From Candidatus Micrarchaeaceae archaeon (GTDB lineage: Archaea; Micrarchaeota; Micrarchaeia; Micrarchaeales; Micrarchaeaceae): a stretch of 41,506 bases of DNA. The stretch covers positions 1 through 41,506 of the forward strand of contig DAIDAE010000005.1 in assembly GCA_027310755.1 (NCBI GenBank), given 5' to 3'. Positions 1 to 9,339 of the stretch are shown here, piece by piece (positions within the stretch are counted from its first letter, which is position 1; every line of letters starts with the position of its first letter). The notes under the pieces are model-generated. The model saw nothing but the letters and a program-made list of their open reading frames with translations, was not told the DNA's origin and searched no databases. A program made the translations under genes and the position numbers.

Positions 1-266
1 GGGGAGCTAATCAAAAAAGTAAACATGGCTGCGACTAAATAATTAATTTTGTTGAAGATATTTGAGGAATTCACGAGCAAGTGAAAGTTAAAAATGCGCG
101 GGGAAGCCCTACTGAAGCCCCCTCCTGGCTCTTATTATGGATTCATCCATTGGACAAAGACATATAATATACTTGGGCATTGAACCTAACCACTATCTCC
201 TGCTTTGGGCACCATATTACGAGCGAGATAGGAAGATTTATATACTTGTAAGATTATCTTACTACT

Positions 267-551
267 ATGGAAAGTGTACAAGAAACTATAGAACTAACAA
301 GGGCAAGTTCAAAAGGACAGATAGTTATACCGAAAAGGATAAGAAAGAAGCTCAATATGAAATCGGGGAGCCTTTTTATTGTCACTGAAAGAGACAAGAT
401 GATAGTATTGAAGAAGCTCGACGAACAGGGAATAGATAGAAAGGACATAAAAACGCTAAAATTAGTTGAGGATGCATGGAAGGATTTGGGCGAAGGTAGG
501 TACAAAATCTATTCCAAGAAAGAGTTCTTCAAGGAGTTCTCTAAATGGTAG
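267..551 (+). CDS. AbrB/SpoVT-type antitoxin-like DNA-binding protein
   Basis: N-terminal swapped-hairpin motif 'LTRASSKGQIVIPKRIRKKLNMKSGSLFIV'; overlaps the next ORF by 7 bp; TATA-like 'tttatatact' about 25-30 bp upstream. Confidence 0.85.
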   Translation: MESVQETIELTRASSKGQIVIPKRIRKKLNMKSGSLFIVTERDKMIVLKKLDEQGIDRKDIKTLKLVEDAWKDLGEGRYKIYSKKEFFKEFSKW

Positions 552-802
552 AAATAAAATATATTATTCCTACTGTCAAGTTTGAGGATGACGTTAAAGG
601 GATTAAGGACAAAGGCCTCAAGGTCAAGTTACAAAAGCAAATTGATAAGGTAACCAAAAACCCTGACTTTGGAAAACCATTAAGGCATGGTCTGCGGGGC
701 GAAATGACAATATACGTCAAACCATATAGGCTTATTTTTAAAGTTGAGGGTGAAAAATTGCTATTGCTGCGTTTTGAGTATAGGGGAAATGTTTATGATT
801 AG
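545..802 (+). CDS. RelE/ParE-superfamily toxin
   Basis: 85 aa, 'DKVTKNPDFGKPLRHGLRGEMTIYVKPYRLIFKVEGEKLLLLRFEYRGNVYD' typical of RelE/ParE fold; paired with AbrB-like antitoxin. Confidence 0.82.
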   Translation: MVEIKYIIPTVKFEDDVKGIKDKGLKVKLQKQIDKVTKNPDFGKPLRHGLRGEMTIYVKPYRLIFKVEGEKLLLLRFEYRGNVYD

Positions 803-892
803 CGTAATAGGACTGCGGAAAACAATAACAATTGACAGGTGACTGGCGTTACGTATACAGGCCCCTAATCGAACGGATACACCGCACCGTAA

Positions 893-1339
893 CTAGACGT
901 CAAGGACCACGCTGGCCTCAAATCCGTTCGGACCCTTTATTATCTTCAGGTCGAACTTTGACACTCCCTTTACGTCCAATTTCGACATCCTTTGCTCCTT
1001 CTTCTTCGCCCTGACGACTACTTTTGCAACATAGTCTCCGTCTTTCGCGATGGTTATGCTTTTGATTCCAAACCCGTACAGCCCCTCTGCATCGGATATG
1101 GACAATGCATCCTGTAGGACGAACCAGAGAAGGTCGTCCAGCGTCCTTGCCCTCTCGCTTATGGAGAATGTCTGCTCTTTTGCCCCTGACTTTGAGATAG
1201 CATTTATATTGGCGGTTGTTTCGAACTGGGCCAACAGTGAGTTCTTGAAAAGCTCCTCGGGCGTTTTGCCGCGTGCCAGGAATTCAACATCCGCAGTATG
1301 GTCGACAAACTCGTATCCTCTAGCCATTTCCATTACCAA
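893..1339 (-). CDS. Archease (RtcB cofactor family)
   Basis: 'YEFVDHTADVEFLARGKTPEELFKNSLLAQFE...' and C-terminal 'FDLKIIKGPNGFEASVVLDV' match archease motifs. Confidence 0.9.
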   Translation of the reverse strand: MVMEMARGYEFVDHTADVEFLARGKTPEELFKNSLLAQFETTANINAISKSGAKEQTFSISERARTLDDLLWFVLQDALSISDAEGLYGFGIKSITIAKDGDYVAKVVVRAKKKEQRMSKLDVKGVSKFDLKIIKGPNGFEASVVLDV

Positions 1340-1460
1340 TTAACATAACTTATTAATGCTAGCTACTAAATAAATAATTGTCCTGTGACGAAAAGAGTAA
1401 CTTCTGATGTGTGATGATAACCATATCGGCTGAGGACGAATCTCTTATTCCCGTGATATA

Positions 1461-2429
1461 GTGGAGTTTCAGTTTAGTGCGGGCGCGATAATCTATACCT
1501 ACATAGATGGGATAAGGCACTATCTTGTGCTCCAGAGGGAGGATTGGCTTGACATGCCAAAGGGGCACATAGAAAAGGGGGAGGACCCAAGGAGCGCAGC
1601 TGTGAGGGAGACTAGGGAGGAGACCGGGCTTGACGTTTCACTCGATCCCTATTTCAAGGAGAAGATAGCCTATTGGTATTTTGAAAGGAAGCAGAAGGTC
1701 AAAAAAACGGTTACGTTCTATCTATCCAAAACGGACGTCGTGGATGTTAATGTATCTTTTGAACATATCGGCTATATGTGGATAACGCTGCAGAACAGGC
1801 CAAAGCTCTATAAAAACATGGAAAATTTGCTCAAACGCGCGGATGAATACATAGATAGGCTTGAGGAAATTAAAATAATTAACAGGGAGTACTCTGAATT
1901 GCCTGGCGAGCTAAAAAAATGGGAGCTGAGCCGTAACTTTGTCCCGGGCGATGGCCCGGTGAATGCAAAGGTGATGGTGATAGGTCAGGCACCAGGTAGA
2001 TTTGAGGATAAACAGCGCAAGCCCTTCATCGGTATGGCTGGGAAGCTGCTGACGCTGTTGTTGAAGAAAGCAGGCTTTGAGAGATCCGAGGTCTACATAA
2101 CCAGCGTGGTGCAGTTCTTCCCCCCTGACAATAGATTGCCCACTGACGAAGAGGCGCTATGCTGCCTCCCCTTCCTCAAGAAGCAGATCGAGATAATAAG
2201 ACCGAGGCTGATAGTGCTGCTCGGCAATTTTGCAACGCTTAATGTGGACGGTTCTGCGGCGGTGATGAAGAACCATGGGAAACTTATCAAAAGCAGGGAG
2301 TACGGAGGCTATATCTTCATATCCTTGCACCCTGCGGCGGCAGTGAGGATGAAGAAATTTGTGCCGCTGATGGAAAAAGACTTTGCAAACCTAAAAAAAC
2401 TTGTAAAAAAGGGGAAATTGCTCGATTAG
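1461..2429 (+). CDS. NUDIX hydrolase fused to family-4-like uracil-DNA glycosylase
   Basis: Nudix box 'GHIEKGEDPRSAAVRETREETGL' in N-half; UDG motifs 'GQAPGRFEDKQRKPFIGMAGKLL' and 'SLHPAA' in C-half; GTG start. Confidence 0.88.
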   Translation: MEFQFSAGAIIYTYIDGIRHYLVLQREDWLDMPKGHIEKGEDPRSAAVRETREETGLDVSLDPYFKEKIAYWYFERKQKVKKTVTFYLSKTDVVDVNVSFEHIGYMWITLQNRPKLYKNMENLLKRADEYIDRLEEIKIINREYSELPGELKKWELSRNFVPGDGPVNAKVMVIGQAPGRFEDKQRKPFIGMAGKLLTLLLKKAGFERSEVYITSVVQFFPPDNRLPTDEEALCCLPFLKKQIEIIRPRLIVLLGNFATLNVDGSAAVMKNHGKLIKSREYGGYIFISLHPAAAVRMKKFVPLMEKDFANLKKLVKKGKLLD

Positions 2430-2430
2430 G

Positions 2431-3861
2431 TTATTTCTTTTCCCTTTTCTCCATAGGGAAGAGTATTACCTCCTTCATGGACGGCTTATCGGTCAATACC
2501 ATTAGCAATCTGTCTATGCCTATTCCCATCCCAGCCGTGGGCGGCATGCCGTGCTCCATCGCCTCTACGAAATCCATGTCAAAGGGCTCTGTTTCCCTGT
2601 CGCCCGCCTTGCTCTTTTCTATCTCCCTTTCAAAATTCGCCCGCTGTATTATGGGGTTGTTCAACTCCGAATAGCCGTTGCCGAATTTTACCCCTGCCAC
2701 CATGGGCTCGAACCTCTCTATCAGGCGTGGATCCCCTCTCTTCGGCCTGCAAAGCGTAGTTGTTCCGGCAGGGTAATCAACTATGAAGGTGGGGTTTGTT
2801 ATCTTGGGCTGCACCAGCGCCTTGAGCAGCTTGTCGTAAATGTGCGCGCTGTTCCTTTCCCATTTTTCCATCTTTATGCCGTGTTTGTCTGCCACCTGCA
2901 GTAATTCCTTGTCGTCCAGGGACAGGACGTCCTTGCCGACCACGTCATTTATGCTATCAGCAAACTTCAATCTCCCAAACGGCGGCTTGAAGCTGATCTT
3001 TTTTTCCTTGTACGTTATTTCGTATGAACCGAACATCTCCTTTACCGCGTTGGACACCAGTTTTTCAGTCAATGACATCGCATCCTCATAATCCGCATAT
3101 GCCTGATACCACTCAAGCATCGTGAATTCGGGGCTGTGGGTCGCGTCCACATCCTCGTTCCTGAAGTCCTTGCATATCTCAAAGACCTTGTCCAAACCTC
3201 CCACTATCAGCTTTTTCAGGTAGAGTTCATCGGATATCCTGAGATAATCCTCCTCGTCCAGGGTATTGACGCGCGTCTTGAACGGAGTTGCTGTGGCTCC
3301 GCCGTATAGTGGCTGTATTACGGGAGTTTCAACCTCGATAAATCCCTCCTTTTCCAGGAAGGACCTGAAAATGCTTATCATCTTGCTTCTTGCCAGAAAT
3401 ACCTTCCTTATCTCGTAGTTCATTATCAGGTCGAGATACCTTTTTCTGTATCTTATTTCGGTGTCTTGGATCCCGTGCCATTTGTCCGGGAGCGGCCTCA
3501 GCGCTTTTGCCAGCTGGGCGTATTTTTCTACTTTTATGCTTACCTCACCCGGAGTTGTCTTGAACACTTCGCCCTCTATTCCAATTATGTCCCCAGGGCT
3601 CATTCCCTTTATTGTGTTAAACCTCTCCTCACCAAGTCCTTGAAACTCGAAATAAGCCTGTATTTTCCCAGTGGAGTCGAGTACATCGGCGAATATCAGC
3701 TTTCCCGCCTTCCTTATTGCCATTATCCTCCCTGCCACCGACACCCTTTTGCCCTCCATTTTTTGGTAATTATCCCTTATTTCCATTGCCTTGGTTGTGA
3801 CTTTATACGAGTATGGAAGCGATGATATGAGCGCCTTTAGCTCATCCTTGTTGTCAGGCAT
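2431..3861 (-). CDS. lysS: Lysyl-tRNA synthetase, class II
   Basis: OB-fold anticodon-binding N-terminus; class II motifs 'KRYLDLIMN', 'FIEVETPVIQPLYGGATATPF', 'FEICKDFRNEDVDATHSPEFTMLEWYQAYADYEDAM', 'GMGIGIDRLLMVLTDKPSMKEVILFP'. Confidence 0.95.
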   Translation of the reverse strand: MPDNKDELKALISSLPYSYKVTTKAMEIRDNYQKMEGKRVSVAGRIMAIRKAGKLIFADVLDSTGKIQAYFEFQGLGEERFNTIKGMSPGDIIGIEGEVFKTTPGEVSIKVEKYAQLAKALRPLPDKWHGIQDTEIRYRKRYLDLIMNYEIRKVFLARSKMISIFRSFLEKEGFIEVETPVIQPLYGGATATPFKTRVNTLDEEDYLRISDELYLKKLIVGGLDKVFEICKDFRNEDVDATHSPEFTMLEWYQAYADYEDAMSLTEKLVSNAVKEMFGSYEITYKEKKISFKPPFGRLKFADSINDVVGKDVLSLDDKELLQVADKHGIKMEKWERNSAHIYDKLLKALVQPKITNPTFIVDYPAGTTTLCRPKRGDPRLIERFEPMVAGVKFGNGYSELNNPIIQRANFEREIEKSKAGDRETEPFDMDFVEAMEHGMPPTAGMGIGIDRLLMVLTDKPSMKEVILFPMEKREKK

Positions 3862-3887
3862 AAAATTCGTATTTACTTATTTGGAAA

Positions 3888-3898
3888 TCTATATATAG
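3888..3898 (-). promoter_or_regulatory. TATA box of lysS (leaderless-type spacing)
   Basis: 'ctatatatag' ~27-37 bp upstream of the lysS ATG at 3861. Confidence 0.55.
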
Positions 3899-3933
3899 AG
3901 TACGCTAATCGGGAAAGAACGGCGAAAATAATG

Positions 3934-3984
3934 AGAAGGTAAGGGCCTGCCGAGGAGGGTAAAGTGGCAGGCCCTAAACCTTCT
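3934..3984 (-). other. Strong 17-bp imperfect hairpin between the wHTH gene 3' end and lysS promoter
   Basis: agaaggt(a)agggcctgcc / ggcaggccct(aa)accttct with 14-nt loop. Confidence 0.7.
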
Positions 3985-4002
3985 ACTGTGGGGGTGATAC
4001 AA

Positions 4003-4551
4003 TCAGTGCAATCCATCTGGGTTTTCCTCCCGTGGTGAAATAACCGTGAGCGCCCTGTCCGTCAATCTGTAATACACCTTGCGCCCTAGTTGGTGCCGCT
4101 CTACCAATCTGTCTTTTTCAAGCCTCTTTAGCCGTGCGGACGCAGCGTTCCTACCCTTGTAGTCCATCGCCTTCTTTACGTCATCCGCACAGGCCAGGTC
4201 CAGGCGCTGTATTGCCTGGAGAATCCTTTTGTCAATCTCTGATATAGGAACAATTTTGGTCGTGGTCGTGGGTTCCTCTGACTGTTGTGGTGCGCCTTGC
4301 ATCGTACTTTCTTCCAAGTCAGCATCAATTATTGTCTCTATGTGATTGATCCTGCCGGCCAGATCATCCAGCCTGCTGTTCATCACCTTTATTGTATTAG
4401 CCAGGATCAGGTATGCACCTGCGGCACCGGGCTTTTCCCTGCCCGGAAGCGCACTCTGCAGCCCCCTTTCGCCATTTTTTAGCGTTCTGAGCTGCTGGAG
4501 CTCCCTTTTTAGTTCGGTTATCTGGTTTTTAATATCATTTTTCATTGGCAT
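4003..4551 (-). CDS. Coiled-coil + winged-helix transcriptional regulator
   Basis: C-terminal 'SEIDKRILQAIQRLDLACADDVKKAMDYKGRNAASARLKRLEKDRLVERHQLGRKVYYRLTDRAL' is a typical wHTH; N-terminal heptad-like coiled coil. Confidence 0.78.
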   Translation of the reverse strand: MPMKNDIKNQITELKRELQQLRTLKNGERGLQSALPGREKPGAAGAYLILANTIKVMNSRLDDLAGRINHIETIIDADLEESTMQGAPQQSEEPTTTTKIVPISEIDKRILQAIQRLDLACADDVKKAMDYKGRNAASARLKRLEKDRLVERHQLGRKVYYRLTDRALTVISPREENPDGLH

Positions 4552-4591
4552 GTAACCCGCTCACAACACAGTCACGAACGTATTATGAAAC

Positions 4592-4612
4592 AATCATGAC
4601 TGAGTCATGATT
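4592..4612. promoter_or_regulatory. Perfect palindromic operator candidate upstream of the wHTH gene
   Basis: AATCATGACT-G-AGTCATGATT (10-bp arms); minus-strand TATA-like TTTAAATAT at 4631-4639 places it near the predicted TSS. Confidence 0.7.
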
Positions 4613-4765
4613 TATTTAGTGAATAGCTAGATATTTAAAGCTTCGTCTTTTTCCCTTTTTGTGGAAGTAAGATTCCTTGCGGAGATCCGACGGAACTCTG
4701 TAAACAGGTAAAAATAGGATTGGAAGAAGGCTTATAAAGAGCAAATAAAACTCATACACTGCAGC

Positions 4766-5302
4766 GTGTCAATTATGCAACAGGTTCAAATAACCGCGGA
4801 AAGACTGAAGGCCCTGAAGAAGGAGAATAGCCAGATAGCCCTCATAGAAAGGATATGCAGGTGCAGAATAAGCATAGACCAAGATGGGCTCATAACCATA
4901 TCCGGGGAAGACGGTTTCGGCGAGTTTGTGGCAAAAAACGTTCTCTTCGCATACGGGCGCGGCTTCGAGATGAAGCACGCGGAGCTCCTGGAAAAGGACG
5001 ATTACTACTTCCTGAGCGTGGACCTGGGGCAGATTTTCGGCAGCGAAAAAAGGATAAAGCAGATGAAGGCGAGAATCATAGGGGAAAACGGGAGGACGAA
5101 GACCTACATAGAGGGGGTGAGCGGGGCGAAACTGAGCGTGTACGGGGACACGGTAAGCTTTATAGGCTCACAATTGCAAATAGAGGAGGCGAAAACCGCA
5201 GTGGATACGCTCCTGGACGGCGGGGCGCACAAGACGGCTTATTTGAAAATGGAGGCTGCGCACAGGAAAAACAAGGCAAGGATACACAACGCGGCCTTTT
5301 AG
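4766..5302 (+). CDS. KH-domain RNA-binding protein (archaeal Pno1/Krr1-like)
   Basis: 'KARIIGENGRTKTYIEGVSGAKLSVYGDTVSFIG' KH motif; TATA 'cttataaag' at ~4731-4739; GTG start at 4766 or ATG at 4775. Confidence 0.82.
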   Translation: MSIMQQVQITAERLKALKKENSQIALIERICRCRISIDQDGLITISGEDGFGEFVAKNVLFAYGRGFEMKHAELLEKDDYYFLSVDLGQIFGSEKRIKQMKARIIGENGRTKTYIEGVSGAKLSVYGDTVSFIGSQLQIEEAKTAVDTLLDGGAHKTAYLKMEAAHRKNKARIHNAAF

Positions 5303-5310
5303 GTGACTGT

Positions 5311-6930
5311 ATGGCGGAGTCGAGGAATGCTGATGAGATTTTCAGGGAGTTCAAGGAACACTCCATAGCGGAGTTCTTCAAGAAGAACAGGCAAATGCTC
5401 GGATATTCCAGCATGGTGAGATCCCTGGTGACTGTTGTGCATGAATATGTCACCAACAGCCTGGACGCGGCGGAAGATGCCGGAATACTGCCGGACATCG
5501 AGGTTTGGCTGAAGGAGATAGGAGAAAACAAGTATATGGTAAGGGTTTCGGACAACGGCCCGGGCATACCGAAGAAATTCGTCGGCAAAGCGCTTGCCAC
5601 GGTGCTTGCAGGCACAAAGTTCCACAGGTATGTGCAGCAGAGGGGCCAGCAGGGCATAGGCGCGGCTGGGGCAACGCTCTTCGCGCAGATAACCACCGGG
5701 AAGCCCATCTTCGTGAAGAGCGGGATAGGGAAGGATTCATTCTCATGCCATGTATCCCTGGATACAATGAAGAACAGCGCGATAGTAAAGGATATGGAGA
5801 ATATTGATGACGGATTTAGGGGCCTGTCAGTGGAAGCGGAATTTGCAGACGTAAAATATGAGCAGAGCGAGCACGGGGTATATGAATACCTGAAAAGGAC
5901 CGCGCTCTCGAACCCCCACTGCCAGATAAAGTTCATAGATCCGTCCGGAAAGGAGAGCATTTTCATGAGGTCGGTAAAGGAGATGCCTCAAAAATCAAAG
6001 CCCACGCAGCCCCACCCTCTCGGGCTTGCCGTCAACGACCTGCTCGAGTTTGCGCACGCGAGCACGAGCAGAAAGATATCGTCGTTCTTTGTGGAAACTT
6101 TCGCGAGGACCACGTCAAACAAGGTTGCAGAGCTCAAGGATATTGCAAGGGGAGTGGACTTCGAGAAATCGCCAAAGGAGATGACATGGCCAGACGCGGA
6201 GGAGCTCATCAAGGCGATAAAGGCGATAAAATGGATAGCGCCGGATGCCACATCGGTGATACCCATAGGCGAGGAGCGCATAAAAACAGCCCTCAAGAAC
6301 ATACTCGACCCGGAATTCATGAACGTTGTTGAGAGAAAGCCGAGGGTTTTCCGCGGGGGCGTGCCGTTCGTGATAGAGGCAGCAGTAGCATACGGGGGGA
6401 AGGCCGGCTACAAGACCGAGGACGGCTCATCCGGTTCCATATTAAGATTTGCAAACAGGGTTCCCCTTCTCTTTGACGCCGGAAACTGCGCGATAACGGA
6501 GGGCATAAAGACAATAGAATGGCGGCGCTACGCAATAGACATGGAGACGCAGCCGGTGAGCGTCTTTGTCAACATGTCATCGGTCCATATACCATACTCG
6601 GGAGTGGGAAAGGAGGCCATAGCAAAGGAGGACGAGGTCATAGAGGAGATAAAGCTTGCGGTGATGGAGGCCGCCAGAGGGGTGCAGAGCTTTATACGCG
6701 GCAAGCACCAGGCGAACTTCGAATCTGGAAAATACAAAACCACGATGAGGTATGCGAAGCAGCTTGCAAAGGACCTTGCCGAGATGACGGGTGAAAATGA
6801 AAAAGCCCTGGAAACCAACCTTGAAAAAATAATTGCGACGCATTATCCGCACCTGAAGAAGGCCGAGATAAATGCAGAAAGAAAGGGGGAAAGCGCGGCG
6901 AGGGAGGAAGAAGTCGGAGACGCCGAATGA
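5311..6930 (+). CDS. top6B: DNA topoisomerase VI subunit B
   Basis: GHKL motifs 'VHEYVTNSLDAAEDAGILPDI', 'VSDNGPGIP', 'GQQGIGAAGATLFAQ'; ORF-track start at 4855 runs out of frame through the KH gene, so ATG at 5311 is preferred. Confidence 0.94.
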   Translation: MAESRNADEIFREFKEHSIAEFFKKNRQMLGYSSMVRSLVTVVHEYVTNSLDAAEDAGILPDIEVWLKEIGENKYMVRVSDNGPGIPKKFVGKALATVLAGTKFHRYVQQRGQQGIGAAGATLFAQITTGKPIFVKSGIGKDSFSCHVSLDTMKNSAIVKDMENIDDGFRGLSVEAEFADVKYEQSEHGVYEYLKRTALSNPHCQIKFIDPSGKESIFMRSVKEMPQKSKPTQPHPLGLAVNDLLEFAHASTSRKISSFFVETFARTTSNKVAELKDIARGVDFEKSPKEMTWPDAEELIKAIKAIKWIAPDATSVIPIGEERIKTALKNILDPEFMNVVERKPRVFRGGVPFVIEAAVAYGGKAGYKTEDGSSGSILRFANRVPLLFDAGNCAITEGIKTIEWRRYAIDMETQPVSVFVNMSSVHIPYSGVGKEAIAKEDEVIEEIKLAVMEAARGVQSFIRGKHQANFESGKYKTTMRYAKQLAKDLAEMTGENEKALETNLEKIIATHYPHLKKAEINAERKGESAAREEEVGDAE

Positions 6931-6939
6931 TCGGCCTAA

Positions 6940-9327
6940 TCAGCCCGCACCCATGTCCCCGGGGGTGTCCGTATCCAGAAGCAGGACGTTGCCCGACGCT
7001 ATGTACATTTTCAGCTCCTCAGCGGCGACGCTGGTCGAAGTGTAGAGCTCCTTCTTGAAGTCCTCAAGCCTGTCAGAATCCAGGAAGGCTATGTACGTCT
7101 TTATCGGCGGCCTTATGGGTATGTTTTTCATGAACTGGCTGGTCTTCGAGTATATTATTATGAATACCTTCTCCCCGCCCAGCACCGTGGTGATGTCTGC
7201 TTCCGTGCTCGCATCAAGATCGGAAAACTGCTGCCCGTGGCTTGTCAGGTAGTTCCTGAGTTTCCTGAAAATGACAAGGTACTCTATATCGTGCTTGCTC
7301 TGTTGCTCCCAGGCTTTGGGCGCGAAGAATCCGTCTGCCGAGACCGCGTATCCCCTGGTAACCATACTGTCGAGTATTGCATCGGTATTGTTGTACGTCA
7401 GGACAACGGGCAGATTCTGCCATTTTACATTGTTTGCGATGCCGAACTTGAATTCTGAATCGGTAAGTGGCATGTAATGCCAATGATAATATGCGCTCTG
7501 CTTGTCGAACACGCTGAGCAGCTCGTTGAACTTGAGCTTTATGTTTGTCTTTGCCGGTTCTGGCATGTTCGGCACGTCGATGTAAAAATCGTCCCTCTGC
7601 GGCGCCTTGACCAGCGTTATCTCCAATATGACGATTATCACGGCTATTATGAAGAATATGTACTGCTTATTTATTGCAAATGAGGGAGGAGTGTAGTTTA
7701 TATTGTAATTGAACTGCTGGTTGAACGCCTGAAGATTGAATGTCAGATTTCCGGTCAGTGCGGTCACGCCGGGAGGCAGTTGGTAAAGGAACTGGCCGTT
7801 GTTTATCTGGACTGTTGTTTGGTACTGGCCGTTAACCTTGACCACGGCCGTTTCGTTGTTCAATGGGACCGTGCCAACATAGGCGGAGAAAACGTAATAC
7901 CCCTGCGAGACGTTTGCGCCGGTCAATGCGAAGGATACTGGAGGCGACGCAAAAAGCGCAGATGCGTAGTGCTGATTATTGAAGCCGTTGAGTTGCGCTA
8001 TGTAGGGCCCCGCCGGCAGCGCGAGCGTGAATGTGTCGAAGAAGGTGTAATTCTGGGAGAGGGTTTTTGAGAAGAACGGCTGGAGCGATTCTACGAGAGT
8101 GTGGTTTATGCTGAAGATGTCAAGGTGCGGTTCGACGGTTTCCGTTTTGTTGAGGTACACTTCAAACGTGCCAAATACCGGGGATCCAGGTATTGCGGCC
8201 CCTGGAATGCTTATTGTGCCGGACGTTGTGAAGCTTGGCTTGTAATAGAAAATGTAATACTTATCCGGCGAGGCGCTCGTGGAGCTCTGGAAGCCTTCCA
8301 ATACCACACGGGCATAGCTGTTGTTCAGCTCGCCCAGCATGCTGGAAAGCCCGGAGCCTGATCCATATCCCAATGGTGTCTGGTTAAGCAAAATACCGAC
8401 GGCCTCGCCGTTGGGGGTCGCTCCAAAGGCGTCAACAGTGCCGGATGCGATATGTGACATCCAGAATTCCTGGAGCACTGCAAGCGATACATCGGCCGCT
8501 GCGCCCTGTGGGCTCTTCCACGATTCCAGGAAATTGGAAAACGCTATTATCGTCCCGTTGCCAACCGCAACATACGAGAGCGGACCTAGCCGTTTCCCGG
8601 AGCTAAACGCAAACGTACTCTGGTTGAAAATATACGAGCTGGAGGAGGTTGGCCCCGTGGTGGTGTTCAGGTATGCCGGCATATTTATATCCGGAATCAG
8701 GACATCCTGGGGCGCTATCAGCTTCTGGAAAGCCTGCCCGATGTATATCACGCTCGTGCCCTCGGACAGGAGATTGTTCAATGTATTGTTTTCCAGCATG
8801 TAGCTTGGCAGATAGCCGTTTGGGACTATCAATATGGAATCGGGGGCCACGCCACCGGACGCTATCCTGCTGGGCGAGATAATCATGATCCTATTTGTGC
8901 TGTTGAGCACGCTGTAATTTATAAGGTCCTGCCCAAGGGAGGCTATGAACTGGTTTACGTTGCCGCAATTAAAGCATTGATTTGAGGAATTCACTATGTA
9001 AACCCTTCTGGGCGGTGGGACCCTTAGGAACATCGCATTGGCCGTGATGAAGGAGATGTTTCTTGAATTGATGTCGAGAAGGGCATACGGGACGATCTGC
9101 GTGCTGTTGTAGAACAATATGTCCTGTGAGATCAGGGATGCTGACATGCTGGCCTTGCCGTTCACGACCACGCCGCTTGGCGCCCCGGAATGGAGAAGCG
9201 ACGAGATATAGGACGCGATCCCCGCCAGAATGATTATGGCGGCAAGCCCAATGATGAGGAGAAGTCGCCCGAAGGACAACTTCGGCGCCGTGGCCGCGGC
9301 GTTTTTGTTTGGAGCTGCGCTTGTCAT
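6940..9327 (-). CDS. Large bitopic membrane protein of the secretion locus (N-terminal TM, ~500-aa exterior region, second TM, cytoplasmic C-terminal domain)
   Basis: TM 'LLLIIGLAAIIILAGIASYISSLL' and 'YIFFIIAVIIVILEITLV'; Asn-Xaa-Ser/Thr-rich exterior; same strand and contiguous with the locus. Confidence 0.7.
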   Translation of the reverse strand: MTSAAPNKNAAATAPKLSFGRLLLIIGLAAIIILAGIASYISSLLHSGAPSGVVVNGKASMSASLISQDILFYNSTQIVPYALLDINSRNISFITANAMFLRVPPPRRVYIVNSSNQCFNCGNVNQFIASLGQDLINYSVLNSTNRIMIISPSRIASGGVAPDSILIVPNGYLPSYMLENNTLNNLLSEGTSVIYIGQAFQKLIAPQDVLIPDINMPAYLNTTTGPTSSSSYIFNQSTFAFSSGKRLGPLSYVAVGNGTIIAFSNFLESWKSPQGAAADVSLAVLQEFWMSHIASGTVDAFGATPNGEAVGILLNQTPLGYGSGSGLSSMLGELNNSYARVVLEGFQSSTSASPDKYYIFYYKPSFTTSGTISIPGAAIPGSPVFGTFEVYLNKTETVEPHLDIFSINHTLVESLQPFFSKTLSQNYTFFDTFTLALPAGPYIAQLNGFNNQHYASALFASPPVSFALTGANVSQGYYVFSAYVGTVPLNNETAVVKVNGQYQTTVQINNGQFLYQLPPGVTALTGNLTFNLQAFNQQFNYNINYTPPSFAINKQYIFFIIAVIIVILEITLVKAPQRDDFYIDVPNMPEPAKTNIKLKFNELLSVFDKQSAYYHWHYMPLTDSEFKFGIANNVKWQNLPVVLTYNNTDAILDSMVTRGYAVSADGFFAPKAWEQQSKHDIEYLVIFRKLRNYLTSHGQQFSDLDASTEADITTVLGGEKVFIIIYSKTSQFMKNIPIRPPIKTYIAFLDSDRLEDFKKELYTSTSVAAEELKMYIASGNVLLLDTDTPGDMGAG

Positions 9328-9339
9328 AGTTCAACCCAC

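Noticed and set aside
2427-2429. TAG ending the UDG fusion, tested as evidence for genome-wide TAG recoding
   Set aside because: Frame beyond it is short and meaningless (antisense of lysS); TAG looks like a normal stop here, arguing against global reassignment.
4855-5310. ORF-track extension of topoisomerase VI B N-terminus back to 4855
   Set aside because: It reads the KH gene in another frame with Arg/Gly-rich nonsense composition; conserved Top6B sequence begins after ATG 5311.
5160-5966. 268-aa antisense ORF opposite KH/top6B
   Set aside because: Fully antisense to two well-supported genes; typical shadow ORF in moderately GC-rich coding DNA.
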